Source of the DNA: Lachnospiraceae bacterium
GTDB taxonomy: Bacteria > Bacillota > Clostridia > Lachnospirales > Lachnospiraceae
NCBI GenBank assembly: GCA_024403555.1
Contig: JAKSRP010000001.1
Span: 1 to 64,000, forward strand
Reading direction: 5' to 3'
Length of the DNA stretch: 64,000 nt
Positions 50,825-61,445 of this stretch are shown one piece after another. Numbering within the stretch: position 1 is the first letter of the stretch; each line of letters begins with the position of its first letter. The position numbers and the translations under genes were made by a program. The notes under the pieces were generated by a model. It made no database searches. It was not told the origin of the DNA and worked only from the letters and a program-made list of their open reading frames with translations.

Positions 50825-52288
50825 ATGCATAGATTTCGATATATAGCAATCCTGCTTGCGATGATGGTAGCATTGAACGCTCCAATGGATGTCCTGGCAG
50901 CGAAGAAGAAAGATAAAACGACAAAAAAAGAAAAAGTGACGACGGAAGCACCAATTATTGCGGATTCTACCGAAGGAAATCCTTCTGATGCAGCAGATCA
51001 GGAGATGGGAATCACAAAAGAAGATGAAAAAACAAAGGATGCAGCAAAGGAAGGAAAGAAGGTTAAAAAAGTAACCGCTACGGATAAAGAGGGCAATACC
51101 GTTGAAGTTGAGGAAGAAGCGACAACAGAGGTAACAACAACTGCAGATATTAGGAATAAAACCCGTAAAACCTATACACAAAATGATATAGATATTATTG
51201 GCGAATCAGCAATTGTTATTGACATAGAAACGGGAGAAGTACTTTATAAAAAGAATGAAAAGCAGAAGATGTATCCTGCAAGTATTACAAAGATTATGAC
51301 CGGTTTAATTGCTCTTGAAAACAGAGATTTAAACGATGCAGTACATTTTTCTAAGCAGGCTTTAAATTCTGTAGAAAAAGGAAGCTCCGCTCTTGGAATT
51401 AAAAAGGGAGAACGACTTACTATTTCACAAAGTCTGTATGTTATGATGCTGAAGTCTGCGAATGATGTGGCACATGGTATTGCTTATGAGATTGGTGGCG
51501 ATTTAGATGGATTTGCTGATCTCATGAATGAACGTGCGAAAGAACTTGGATGTGAGAAGACGCATTTTGTAAACTCTAGTGGGCTTCCTGATGATGAGCA
51601 CTATACAACAGCAAAGGATTTTGCGCTGATTGCGAAAGCCGGATATGAGAATAAGACACTTCGAAAAATCATGAGTACACCGAAGTATACACTTGCGCCT
51701 ACAAACAAGCATCATAAAAAGCGTAAGATCAGAATGGGCAATCGTATGATTCAGAAGGATAGTGACTACTACTACAAGAAGTGTATTGGTGGCAAAACCG
51801 GATATACGATCAAAGCGGGTGGTACCTTAGTTGCTTATGCAAAGATTCAGGGAAGAGTATTATGTGGTGTTGTATTAAAGAGCACAAACTCTGTTGGCAC
51901 CTATAAAGATATGACATCACTTTTTAAATACATTGATAAAAATCAGGATTTAAGTGTTTATGGTGAACCAACAACTCAGAAGAAAAAGGTGACCAAGAAG
52001 ACGACTGCAGATGAAAAAATCATTTATGAAGAAACTTTCGAAGATGATGATGACAATAAGATTCTTCTGATTGAAATTATTGGCTGCGTGGTAGCTGTTT
52101 TGTTAGCCTTAGTGATCATTCGAATTCTCTGGGCTCGTGCAGAACAAAAGAAACGTCTTAAGCAATTAGAAAAAGAACGCATTCGTGAACAGAGAAAGAA
52201 GCGCCGCGAAGAACGACTTGCAGCAGTAGAACAAAGAGAAATAGAACGTCGTAAGCGACGAGCAGAACAAAAAGATAAAGAAGAATAA
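50825..52288 (+). CDS. Membrane-anchored D-alanyl-D-alanine carboxypeptidase
   Basis: The 487-residue protein has a signal peptide (1-25), a long Lys/Glu/Thr-rich low-complexity linker (about 27-118), the S11 carboxypeptidase domain with SITK (Ser153, Lys156), SAN (211-213) and KTG (324-326), then a transmembrane helix (about 412-436) and a strongly basic Arg/Lys/Glu cytoplasmic tail of 50 residues. The helix-plus-charged-tail anchor differs from the amphipathic helix of classic PBP5. The linker may span the wall. AGGAGGT precedes the ATG. Confidence 0.93.
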   Translation: MHRFRYIAILLAMMVALNAPMDVLAAKKKDKTTKKEKVTTEAPIIADSTEGNPSDAADQEMGITKEDEKTKDAAKEGKKVKKVTATDKEGNTVEVEEEATTEVTTTADIRNKTRKTYTQNDIDIIGESAIVIDIETGEVLYKKNEKQKMYPASITKIMTGLIALENRDLNDAVHFSKQALNSVEKGSSALGIKKGERLTISQSLYVMMLKSANDVAHGIAYEIGGDLDGFADLMNERAKELGCEKTHFVNSSGLPDDEHYTTAKDFALIAKAGYENKTLRKIMSTPKYTLAPTNKHHKKRKIRMGNRMIQKDSDYYYKKCIGGKTGYTIKAGGTLVAYAKIQGRVLCGVVLKSTNSVGTYKDMTSLFKYIDKNQDLSVYGEPTTQKKKVTKKTTADEKIIYEETFEDDDDNKILLIEIIGCVVAVLLALVIIRILWARAEQKKRLKQLEKERIREQRKKRREERLAAVEQREIERRKRRAEQKDKEE

Positions 52289-52290
52289 CA

Positions 52291-52334
52291 ATAAATCCCC
52301 GGAAATTCCAAAGGAATATTCGGGGATTTATTTT
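52291..52334. terminator. Bidirectional terminator
   Basis: AATAAATCCCCG/CGGGGATTTATT with an inner TCC/GGA stem, between convergent genes. Confidence 0.85.
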
Positions 52335-52354
52335 GTTAAGTATGAAATTAAAAG

Positions 52355-53197
52355 CTAAAATAATAAATCGAGTGGGAGAGTCAGCTGTTCATAATCAGGC
52401 TCTTCCATATAGTAAGTTGCACGTTTTTTCAGGTCTGCAACAGAGATGTTATGACTTCTTTTGCGGTGCAGCATGCGATGACAGTTGAAACAAACCGGAA
52501 TAAAATCCGCATCAAAATCAAGCATCTGTTCATCTCCATGCTCTCCAACATAGTGAATGTCAATCAGGTCCTTTCCAACATCATATCCATAGGATTTTGC
52601 AAAATTAAATCCACATACGGCACAGGAAGTCCCCTTTTGGTTCATTACATATTCTCTGTTTGAAATATCACGTTCACAGCGTAAATGATAAGTCAGATGC
52701 TTGGCAGACTGGCACATAACATTCAAGCTTACCGAAGAATTCTCATCGTAATGAACAATATAATCAATGAGTGCCATATCATCTTCAATGGACTCAAAAT
52801 TCTCAATAAAAAATTCAAATTCACTGGCTTTATCGGTATAAATCCAGCTATGGATTAGATGCACCTTTCCAAGAAACGTAAATGGTGTGAGCTGCTGCTC
52901 GCGGTAGAAGAGGAAAATGCGATGTTTCTGGGATTCTACATTATCCAAAAGAAGTTTATCTGTACCATGCTTGTCAGCGCCTTCGATTTTGATAACATTG
53001 CCACGGAGTTCATTCTTAAACTGGGTTGTTCCTGGCAGTCGGTCCCTTGTGACAAATAAAATTAAAATGTCAGAATCTTTCGGATGAAGGACGCCCTTTG
53101 AAAGTGCATGATGGCTCTTATAACCCCACATGGCAGCCAGTTCTTTGGCTGTATAAGTATGATTCAGTTCTAATATACTCATATCAATATTGGCCAT
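52355..53197 (-). CDS. HNH endonuclease with DUF3427-like N-terminal domain (McrA-like)
   Basis: The 280-residue protein has an N-terminal region of about 115 residues (LHPKDSDILILFVTRDR, GNVIKIEGADKHGTDK, RIFLFYREQQLTPFTFLGKVHL) that resembles the DUF3427/EVE-like base-reading domains. The C-terminus has a zinc-supported HNH nuclease: CAVC (192-195), His215 in IDIHYVGEHG, and VCFNCHRMLHRK with Cys236, Cys239, His240 and His244. This order is that of modification-dependent (type IV, McrA-like) restriction enzymes. Defence against modified DNA is inferred. GGAAGGAGG precedes the ATG. No methylase is nearby. Confidence 0.72.
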   Translation of the reverse strand: MANIDMSILELNHTYTAKELAAMWGYKSHHALSKGVLHPKDSDILILFVTRDRLPGTTQFKNELRGNVIKIEGADKHGTDKLLLDNVESQKHRIFLFYREQQLTPFTFLGKVHLIHSWIYTDKASEFEFFIENFESIEDDMALIDYIVHYDENSSVSLNVMCQSAKHLTYHLRCERDISNREYVMNQKGTSCAVCGFNFAKSYGYDVGKDLIDIHYVGEHGDEQMLDFDADFIPVCFNCHRMLHRKRSHNISVADLKKRATYYMEEPDYEQLTLPLDLLF

Positions 53198-53261
53198 ACG
53201 AGCCGCCTCCTTCCTTTTTCCTATTATACCACAAAATCATGTGCTTTTGGGGCTTTTCTCC

Positions 53262-53990
53262 CTATATCATGTGTTTTATATAGGCAAATGTTTCTCTCAT
53301 GTAGTAGTGAATAGCAAGAACGGGATCGGATGCGACACCGATTCCATGAAGCTTTTTATATCGTAATTTTTTGCCTTCTTTTAAGCATCTGGCAAGGTGA
53401 TATCTGCTGGTTAAAACAAGGACAACGGGATCATCCATCATCATATAATCTTTTGCAAATTTTAAGTTTTCCTGTGTGGTTCTTGCATAAGGCTCTACAA
53501 GAAGACGGTACCCTTCGATTCCACGATTTTTTAATTCCTGCTGCATGCATTTTCCCTGTGTGATTGTTGCTCCAGGGTTTTGATAGCCGGAAAGAATGGC
53601 ACTGCATTTTCTATGAGAAGACAGGTATTCATAGGCGGCATCTATTCTTGCCTGCAGGGCTTTGGATGGGTTTTCGCCTTTGATCATAGCTCCAGGTACG
53701 ATGATATAATCTGCTTCAATCTCCGTTTCTGATTTTTTCATAAGAATAATGCAAAGAATACTTAAGAAAAAAGCAAGGATTAAGAGAATAAATATTCTTA
53801 TAATTAAATGTATAAGATGCGGAAGTCCTGTGTAAAAGTTAGTTTGGATAACGACTGCAATGAAAGCAAGCCCCATTCCGCACAGGGGCCAGAAGTTTAC
53901 AAAAGAAGCTTTCGTTCCAGCATTTACAATGACTAATCCATAATAAATCAGACAAAAAACAGATAAGAAAAATAATAATAATGAAATCAT
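53262..53990 (-). CDS. YdcF/SanA-family (DUF218) membrane protein
   Basis: The 242-residue protein has three to four N-terminal membrane helices (to about residue 88) then a DUF218 domain with ADYIIVPGAMIKGENPSKALQARIDAA, AILSGYQ, EPYARTTQENLKFAK and VLVLTSRYHLARC. Members are linked to envelope physiology (ElyC, SanA, YdcF), with no agreed chemistry. ATG 53990 has GGAG 8 bases upstream; the GTG at 53999 overlaps it. Divergent from the lysozyme gene. Confidence 0.9.
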   Translation of the reverse strand: MISLLLFFLSVFCLIYYGLVIVNAGTKASFVNFWPLCGMGLAFIAVVIQTNFYTGLPHLIHLIIRIFILLILAFFLSILCIILMKKSETEIEADYIIVPGAMIKGENPSKALQARIDAAYEYLSSHRKCSAILSGYQNPGATITQGKCMQQELKNRGIEGYRLLVEPYARTTQENLKFAKDYMMMDDPVVLVLTSRYHLARCLKEGKKLRYKKLHGIGVASDPVLAIHYYMRETFAYIKHMI

Positions 53991-54081
53991 AATATACACT
54001 CCTAAATTCGATCAGTTGATTTCATTATAGCATTAAATGTCATAAAGAACGATATCAGAAAACGAAAAAGAAGGTGAGAGA

Positions 54082-54798
54082 ATGAGAAAGAGAATGGTAA
54101 TTTTATTTGCAATAATCCTGCTTTTGGCAGAAACATTTGCCGGGTGTCGGATGGAACGTGCCTGGGATCCGGGAGAGTGTGTGAAGGCCGTTGATGTGTC
54201 TTCCTGGAATGAAAAGGTGGACTGGAAGAAGGTCCGTGAACAGGATATCAACTATGCGATGATCAAGATTGGTTCCGGCGCAAAGAATGGTGGGGAGTAT
54301 CACGAAGACCGGTATTTTAAGCGAAATTATAAAAAAGGAGTCCATTATGGGATGAATCTGGGGGTATATTTCTACTCTTATGCAACAACAGTAGAGGAAG
54401 CGAAGCAGGAGGCGAAGGATTGTCTTGCGATTTTGGAGAAATATAAGATTAGACCCGAGAACCTTACGATGCCGGTAGCATTTGACGTGGAAGAAGCTGA
54501 TACTCTTTCTACCGGCCGTGATCTTGTTACAGATATGACAATTGCATTTTGCGAGGAAATAAAGGCTGCGGGTTATACGCCAATGATTTATGCAAATGCA
54601 CAGACCTTAAACTGGAAGTTTCATTATCGAAAGATTAAGAATTATAAAATATGGGTGGCTCATTATGGCGTGGAAAAGCCGGAGTGGGCACATCCTTATG
54701 CTATGTGGCAGTATACTGAAAAAGGCAGTGTAGAGGGAGCGAATACAGACCGTGGCATCTGTGATCTGAATTATTATATTGTTGAAGAAATGCAGTAA
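54082..54798 (+). CDS. GH25 lysozyme-family lipoprotein
   Basis: The 238-residue protein has a lipoprotein signal ending in the lipobox FAGC (Cys 21) and a GH25 muramidase domain: AVDVSSWNEKVDWKKV, YAMIKIGSG, YFYSYATTVEEAKQEA and the catalytic FDVEE. It should hydrolyse the glycan strands of peptidoglycan outside the membrane. AAGGTGAG precedes the ATG. It is divergent from the YdcF gene and followed 51 bases later by the reductase gene. Confidence 0.92.
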   Translation: MRKRMVILFAIILLLAETFAGCRMERAWDPGECVKAVDVSSWNEKVDWKKVREQDINYAMIKIGSGAKNGGEYHEDRYFKRNYKKGVHYGMNLGVYFYSYATTVEEAKQEAKDCLAILEKYKIRPENLTMPVAFDVEEADTLSTGRDLVTDMTIAFCEEIKAAGYTPMIYANAQTLNWKFHYRKIKNYKIWVAHYGVEKPEWAHPYAMWQYTEKGSVEGANTDRGICDLNYYIVEEMQ

Positions 54799-54849
54799 TT
54801 GCGATAAAATAAAGCTATTATCAATATTGTGTGTATGCAGGAGAAAAAT

Positions 54850-55794
54850 ATGAGAGAGATTAAAAAAGTTGCTGTCATTGGCATGGGTGCCATTGGCGGA
54901 TTTGTAGCAAGAGAATTATATGGACTTCTTGGTGATGATTTTTATCTGATTGCCGGTGGAGCAAGAAAAGAACGTCTTGAAAAGAATGGCGTTACCATCA
55001 ATGGAGTAAATTATAAATTTAATGTGGTTGCACCGGAAGATACATCCGGTTATGCAGATTTTGTTATTTTTACAGTTAAGAATACACAGCTTGAACAGGC
55101 GATTGCGGACATGAAAAATCAGATTGGTCCGGATACCATTGTTATGTCCTTGTTAAATGGAGTAACTAGTGAGATGCACATTAAGAATGCATATTATCCG
55201 GAAAATGTACTCACATCGGTTGTACGTGTACCTGCACTTCATAGTGAATCCGGTATCAACTTCCCTGAAAACTGGGGTAAGATCAGTTTTGGAGAAGAAA
55301 AGAATGATCCGGAAAATTATACAGAAAAAGTTCTTGCAGTCAAAGATTTATTTGACCGAGCAGGTGTAAATTATGTGATCTGTGAAGATATGCTTAAAGA
55401 TATGTGGATGAAATATATCTCTAATGTAAGTGAAAATCAGACCTGTGCGATTTTACAGGTTCCATACAAAGGATTTAATGCAAGTCGTGAGCATGTAGAT
55501 GTTGTTCGTAAGATGGCTGCTCGTGAAGTAATTGCGATTTGTGAAAAGAAAGGAATCAATATCACTCAGGAAGATTTTGATGCCAGAGATGCTTATATTT
55601 ACAGCTTAAATCCTGCTGGAAAACCATCTACTTACCAGGACATAGAAGCGGGAAGAAAAACAGAAGTAGAAACCTTTGCCGGTGATATGATTCGCATGGG
55701 TAAGGAATATGGTGTGCCAACACCGATCAATGAATTGTTCTATCATATGATCAAAGCATTAGAAGAAAAGAATGAAGGAAAGTTTGAAGTATAA
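54850..55794 (+). CDS. Ketopantoate reductase (ApbA/PanE) family protein
   Basis: The 314-residue protein has an N-terminal NADP-binding VAVIGMGAIGGFVAREL motif, SLLNGVTSE and the catalytic Lys region KDMWMKYISNVSENQ, all features of 2-dehydropantoate 2-reductases. These reduce ketopantoate to pantoate for coenzyme A, but many paralogues act on other 2-keto acids, and no panB/panC is nearby. CAGGAG precedes ATG 54850; a GTG at 54829 would read through it. Confidence 0.88.
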   Translation: MREIKKVAVIGMGAIGGFVARELYGLLGDDFYLIAGGARKERLEKNGVTINGVNYKFNVVAPEDTSGYADFVIFTVKNTQLEQAIADMKNQIGPDTIVMSLLNGVTSEMHIKNAYYPENVLTSVVRVPALHSESGINFPENWGKISFGEEKNDPENYTEKVLAVKDLFDRAGVNYVICEDMLKDMWMKYISNVSENQTCAILQVPYKGFNASREHVDVVRKMAAREVIAICEKKGINITQEDFDARDAYIYSLNPAGKPSTYQDIEAGRKTEVETFAGDMIRMGKEYGVPTPINELFYHMIKALEEKNEGKFEV

Positions 55795-55799
55795 TAAAT

Positions 55800-55830
55800 A
55801 AAAGCCAGCTCAAATGGAGCTGGCTTTTTT
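55800..55830 (+). terminator. Intrinsic terminator
   Basis: AAAGCCAGCTC/GAGCTGGCTTT with a 5-base loop and TTTTTT. Confidence 0.92.
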
Positions 55831-55866
55831 ACTTGTGGGAAATTAAAAATATCAGGGAAAGGTTCA

Positions 55867-56028
55867 CTAGTAGCGGATATAGATTCCCTGTTCTTCGATG
55901 TAATCAGCTAATTCCTGATATGCTGCTTCTGCCCAGTCTACTCTGGTTTCATAAGTGTTTCCTTTAGAATCCTGTAATACTTCTTTTTCTTCGGTTGTTT
56001 CTACGGTTGTTTTGATTTCATCTGTCAT
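55867..56028 (-). CDS. Small acidic protein, 53 residues
   Basis: The frame starts MTDEIKTTVETTEEKEVL and ends YIEEQGIYIRY. It has a Thr/Glu-rich flexible N-terminus and a C-terminal helix (DWAEAAYQELADYIEEQG). AGAAGTGA is a modest ribosome site. Codon use matches neighbouring genes and the composition is protein-like, so it is probably real. No family recognised. It lies downstream of gdhA on the same strand but beyond two terminators. Confidence 0.5.
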   Translation of the reverse strand: MTDEIKTTVETTEEKEVLQDSKGNTYETRVDWAEAAYQELADYIEEQGIYIRY

Positions 56029-56096
56029 GTGATCACTTCTTTCTTTTTTGATTCTTTTTGTGCTAATGTTTGTTGAAAATATTCGATGTAGATATG

Positions 56097-56132
56097 CAAA
56101 AAGGTGCCGCTGTATGCGACACCTTTGTCTTG
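56097..56132 (-). terminator. Terminator-like hairpin, leftward
   Basis: AAAGGTG-CGC/GCG-CACCTTT, followed on the minus strand by TTTTTG. It lies between the gdhA terminator and the 53-residue gene. Confidence 0.7.
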
Positions 56133-56175
56133 TTAATTATTTTAACACGAAATCCTTCTTATGGGAAGAGTAAAT

Positions 56176-56208
56176 AAAAAGGACTGCTACAATTGCAACA
56201 GTCCTTTG
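56176..56208 (-). terminator. Terminator of gdhA
   Basis: AAAGGACTGTTGCAATTGTAG-type hairpin on the minus strand (AAAGGACTG/CAGTCCTTT) with TTTTTA after it. Confidence 0.8.
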
Positions 56209-56264
56209 AAAGTTTGTAATATTAAGGTCGTGCTTTCAGCTTGTGCTCATTAAGGGTTCAATGA

Positions 56265-57635
<1,371 letters not shown>

Positions 57636-57659
57636 TTAATTTCATACTAACTGTGTCAT

Positions 57660-57688
57660 ATTATACATAAAGACTATGTATTTGACAA
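57660..57688 (-). promoter_or_regulatory. gdhA promoter
   Basis: On the minus strand TTGTCA (57683-57688), 17-base spacer, TATAAT (57660-57665), about 50 bases upstream of the gdhA start. Confidence 0.75.
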
Positions 57689-57938
57689 GAATTGAATTAT
57701 AATATTTCAAAAAAAGTTAATAAAATTAAGTTTAATCGATTTTTGGTTGTAATAATTAATGAAAAATGAAATTTATGAAGGAGAAACCCGTCAAAAACTT
57801 CATTTTGGCAAGCGACAGGCCATAAATTTTCAGATATTTTCAGAAAAATTATGATTGTCTTAAGAAAATTCTAAAGAATACGGTAAGAAAAATATGTTAT
57901 GATTAACGATATAATTAGGAAGAAAGCGAGGTGCATGC
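57689..57938. other. Intergenic region upstream of yfhO-like gene
   Basis: AT-rich, with no gene beyond a 16-codon frame near 57775. A TATAAT at about 57910 lies close to the start of the next gene but has no good -35 box. Nothing else was recognised. Confidence 0.4.
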
Positions 57939-60566
57939 ATGAACTTTCTGAAGACAAATAAATATGGATTACTAGCTTTCCTGTTGCCCTTTGGAGTAAT
58001 GACAGGAATTATGATTGCAACAAAGTGCGAGCCGTTTGGCACAAACAGCTTGATGATCGTGGATGCGCTTCATCAATATTTGCCATTTTTTGCAGATTAT
58101 CAGAATAAACTTCAGTCTCTTGATGGATGGTTTTATTCCTGGAACGGAGGGATTGGCTATAATTTTTATTCTTTGTGGGCCTATTATCTGAGTAGTCCTC
58201 TCAATCTCGTTATAGCAATCGTTCCAAAACTAACGATGATTTCGGTGCTTAACTGGCTGATTAGTTTGAAATTTGCGCTCTGTTCTCTTACTGGGTTTTT
58301 ATACTTTACGCACAGAGAAGGAAAACAGAGCTTAAAAAACGTAGCATTTGGCATGTGCTATGCATTCAGTTCTTATATGACGGGTTATTACTGGAATGTA
58401 ATGTGGTTAGAGGTTATGATTTTACTTCCGATTATACTCATCGGTATGGACTGGATGATTGAAGGAAAAGGATGCAGACTTTATATTCTTGCTTTGTTTG
58501 GCTCGATGTTTTGTAACTATTACATGTCCTTTATGGTATGCTTTTTCCTGGCCTTATGGTATTTTACTTATTATTATACGAGCATTAAGGAATTCCTTTC
58601 ACGTGCAGTTACATTTGCCCTGAGCTCATTGCTGGCGGCTGCTATGGCATCGATTGTATTGATTCCGGCTTATCAGGGCTTGATGACCACTTCTTCGGCA
58701 CATTTTGAACTGCCAGGGTGGACAAGCCACAATGACTGGTTGAGATTATTTTCTACCCATATGATTGCAGTTCCGCCACATAATATGTCTGTAGATGATG
58801 GCCTGGGAAATCTGTATCTTGGATTGCTTCCATTGATTGTATTTATACTATATATAGTAGATCATAAAATCGCATGGAAAGAGAAACTCTCAAAACTTGT
58901 TATTCTCGCGTTTTTAGTGGCAAGCTTTGAAATCAAGAATCTCAATTATGTATGGCATGGTTTTCATAACCAGTACGGCATTCCGAACAGATTTGCATTC
59001 CTGTACATTTTCCTGATTCTTATTATGGCTTATGAACAGATGACAAAGATGGAACATGAGAAAGTAGCAATATGGAAGATATTCCTTGCGCTTGCTATTC
59101 TTTTTGCAGGAATCGGGTATGTGTACAAGCAGGAAACCTACAGTGAGATTTATATCTATGCAATCAGCGCAGGTGTAATCGCTTTATATGGCATTTTACT
59201 TGCAATTCCTAAAAGAGTTGCCCGAACGGTTTTATATATTTTCATGATCACAGAAATCTGTGCAAATGGAATCTATGGCTTTTCGCAGAGCGGACAGATC
59301 GAAGCAGATTATTATTTTTCCGACACCCTGGCCATTAAGGATATTGTTAAACGTTCCAAGCCAAACATTGAAAATCGTATGGAACTGATCGAAACTAAGA
59401 TGTTAGATGAAGCTATATGGTACACTATGGATTCATTTACAATGTTTGGATCAACGGCCCTTGGAGATACCGTAGATGCCATGGATCAGTTCGGATTTTA
59501 TACCGGAGTCAATGAATACCTGTATGAAGGGGCTACCCCATTTACCGACATGCTGTTTGGCGTGCGTAGCATTTTGTGCAGAAGTACGGATTTGATGTAT
59601 CGGACACACTATGAGTATGTCTATAGTTTTAAAGATGTAAGCTTATATCAGCACAATCTCCCAACGGCAATTGGCTATTATATGGACAAGGATGCAATTG
59701 ACTTTGATGATTCATCCTGGAATCCATTTGAAGTGCAGAACAATCTTGTATCTGCAGCTTTTGCAAATGCTCCTATCTTTTATGATCTAGAAATTCCAGA
59801 ACCGGTAGGGGATGATTGCAAAATAGATGTTCATGAGGATGGACAATGCTATGTAAAAGTAGATGAAGATAATAGCATTTATCAGGCAACTGTTACCTAT
59901 CGATTTGAAGTGGATGAGGATCAGGAGATGTATCTTCATTTTGATGGATCGAAAGTAGATGAGGCGAAATTATCCATCAATGATATTGAGATGCAAAACG
60001 GTCGTAAGGATTCACAGATTATCACGGTTGGCCATGTGAAAGCCGGAGATACCGTGGAACTGATGCTCTGGTTAAAAGAAGGGCAGGAAGGAACCGGTTC
60101 GATCACTCTTCGTGCAGCAGCACTGGATGAGCGAGCATTTGAGACACTTTATCAGACAATGGCGAAAAGAAAATTCCATTTAGAGGATCACAAATCTGCT
60201 TTTGTCAAAGGTACAGTGAATGCTTTAGATGACGGTATCGTATATTTTGCTATTCCATATGATGACGGATGGGATGTCATTGTGGATGATGTTCCTGCTG
60301 AAACAAAACGTTTTGCGGGCGGATTTTTAGCCGTGGATGTGCAAAAAGGTACTCATGAGATACGTTTAAAATATCAGCCTCCAGGCTTTTTCCTTGGATT
60401 AAAGGTATCCTTGGCTGGCTGGATCATCTTCTTGCTGGGGATTTTTATTTCTGGCAGGAGAAAAAATAAATTACAAAAGAATACATTAGAATTATCAGGA
60501 GGAAATGATAATGAAGAAATTGACGAAGATTGTAGCGCTTTGCCTGTGCATGATGATGCTCTTTAG
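57939..60566 (+). CDS. YfhO-family membrane protein
   Basis: The 875-residue protein has about a dozen membrane helices, an early extracellular loop (IVDALHQYLPFFADYQNKLQ, then WFYSWNGGIGYNFYSLWAYYLSSP) characteristic of YfhO, a long extracytoplasmic C-terminal region and a last helix near residue 840. YfhO proteins have a GT-C-like fold and, in Bacillus and Listeria, help glycosylate teichoic acids using lipid-linked sugars. The acceptor here is unknown. GAGG precedes the ATG. The 3' end overlaps the next gene by 56 bases in another frame. Confidence 0.88.
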   Translation: MNFLKTNKYGLLAFLLPFGVMTGIMIATKCEPFGTNSLMIVDALHQYLPFFADYQNKLQSLDGWFYSWNGGIGYNFYSLWAYYLSSPLNLVIAIVPKLTMISVLNWLISLKFALCSLTGFLYFTHREGKQSLKNVAFGMCYAFSSYMTGYYWNVMWLEVMILLPIILIGMDWMIEGKGCRLYILALFGSMFCNYYMSFMVCFFLALWYFTYYYTSIKEFLSRAVTFALSSLLAAAMASIVLIPAYQGLMTTSSAHFELPGWTSHNDWLRLFSTHMIAVPPHNMSVDDGLGNLYLGLLPLIVFILYIVDHKIAWKEKLSKLVILAFLVASFEIKNLNYVWHGFHNQYGIPNRFAFLYIFLILIMAYEQMTKMEHEKVAIWKIFLALAILFAGIGYVYKQETYSEIYIYAISAGVIALYGILLAIPKRVARTVLYIFMITEICANGIYGFSQSGQIEADYYFSDTLAIKDIVKRSKPNIENRMELIETKMLDEAIWYTMDSFTMFGSTALGDTVDAMDQFGFYTGVNEYLYEGATPFTDMLFGVRSILCRSTDLMYRTHYEYVYSFKDVSLYQHNLPTAIGYYMDKDAIDFDDSSWNPFEVQNNLVSAAFANAPIFYDLEIPEPVGDDCKIDVHEDGQCYVKVDEDNSIYQATVTYRFEVDEDQEMYLHFDGSKVDEAKLSINDIEMQNGRKDSQIITVGHVKAGDTVELMLWLKEGQEGTGSITLRAAALDERAFETLYQTMAKRKFHLEDHKSAFVKGTVNALDDGIVYFAIPYDDGWDVIVDDVPAETKRFAGGFLAVDVQKGTHEIRLKYQPPGFFLGLKVSLAGWIIFLLGIFISGRRKNKLQKNTLELSGGNDNEEIDEDCSALPVHDDAL

Positions 60567-61350
60567 TCAGGTTGTTATGGCTGATTCAGCTAACGAATAT
60601 ATCTCTCTCGGAGCAGATTTGACTGCTAAGGAAAAGGCAACCGTTTTAGATCTCTTAGATATTGATAACATCGATGACTATCAGGTTTCTTACGTAACAA
60701 ATGAACAGGAACATAAATATTTAGATGAATATTTAAGCAGCAGAGTCATTGGAACTCGTGCTTTATCTTCTGTACGAGTACAGGAAGGTGGGGACGGAAT
60801 TGAAGTTACCACTCATAATATCACTTACTGTACTGCCGGAATGTATCGTAATGCATTAGCAACTGCAGGTATGGAGAATGCGATTGTAACCGTTGCCGGA
60901 CCATTTAATATTTCAGGGACAGCAGCATTAGTTGGTGCAATGAAGGCATATTCTGAAATGACTGGAAAAGACATTTCTCAGGACAATTTAGATGCAGCAA
61001 ATGAAGAACTTGTAGTAACAGGTACAGTTGCTGAAGATATCGGCGATGAGGATGCTGAAAAGTTAATGGCACTGATTAAACAGAAGGTAGTAGAAGAGGA
61101 TATTTCTTCTAGCGAAGATATCAAAAGAATTATTGAAGAGTCTGCAAAAGAATTGAATGTTCGTTTGTCAGACAAAGACAGAGAACTGATTGAAAAACTG
61201 ATGAAAAAGATTGATTCTTTAGATTTAGATGTGAATCAGTTAAAAAAACAGGCAAAAGATATCTACAAAAAGCTCGAAAGCATGGGGCTTACCGTTGGAA
61301 AAGGTCTTTGGGAAAGAATCAGAGCCTGGTTACTTCAGCTGCTGTCATAG
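60511..61350 (+). CDS. DUF1002 secreted protein
   Basis: The 279-residue protein has a signal peptide (KIVALCLCMMMLFSQVVMA) followed by the DUF1002 domain: YISLGADLTAKEKATVLDLL, SSRVIGTRALSSVRV, GIEVTTHNITYCTAGMYRNALATAGM and GTAALVGAMKAYSEMTGK. Function of the family is unknown. AGGAGG lies 8 bases before ATG 60511, inside the yfhO-like gene, so expression is coupled. It ends with a helical tail. Confidence 0.85.
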   Translation: MKKLTKIVALCLCMMMLFSQVVMADSANEYISLGADLTAKEKATVLDLLDIDNIDDYQVSYVTNEQEHKYLDEYLSSRVIGTRALSSVRVQEGGDGIEVTTHNITYCTAGMYRNALATAGMENAIVTVAGPFNISGTAALVGAMKAYSEMTGKDISQDNLDAANEELVVTGTVAEDIGDEDAEKLMALIKQKVVEEDISSSEDIKRIIEESAKELNVRLSDKDRELIEKLMKKIDSLDLDVNQLKKQAKDIYKKLESMGLTVGKGLWERIRAWLLQLLS

Positions 61351-61375
61351 AAAAAAGACGATAGAAAATGAGAGA

Positions 61376-61408
61376 AAAGGATCACCAAATGATTGGTGGT
61401 CCTTTTTT
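61376..61408 (+). terminator. Terminator of the yfhO-DUF1002 unit
   Basis: AAAGGATCACCA/TGGTGGTCCTTT with a 6-base loop, then TTTTT. Confidence 0.8.
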
Positions 61409-61445
61409 AATGTACAGGAAATTGCGTTGCAATTTCCTGTACATT
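61409..61445. repeat. Perfect 17-base-pair hairpin
   Basis: AATGTACAGGAAATTGC pairs without mismatch to 61429-61445 around a GTT loop. There is no T run, so it is not an ordinary terminator; it resembles a small palindromic repeat unit or an mRNA-end stabiliser. Confidence 0.7.
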
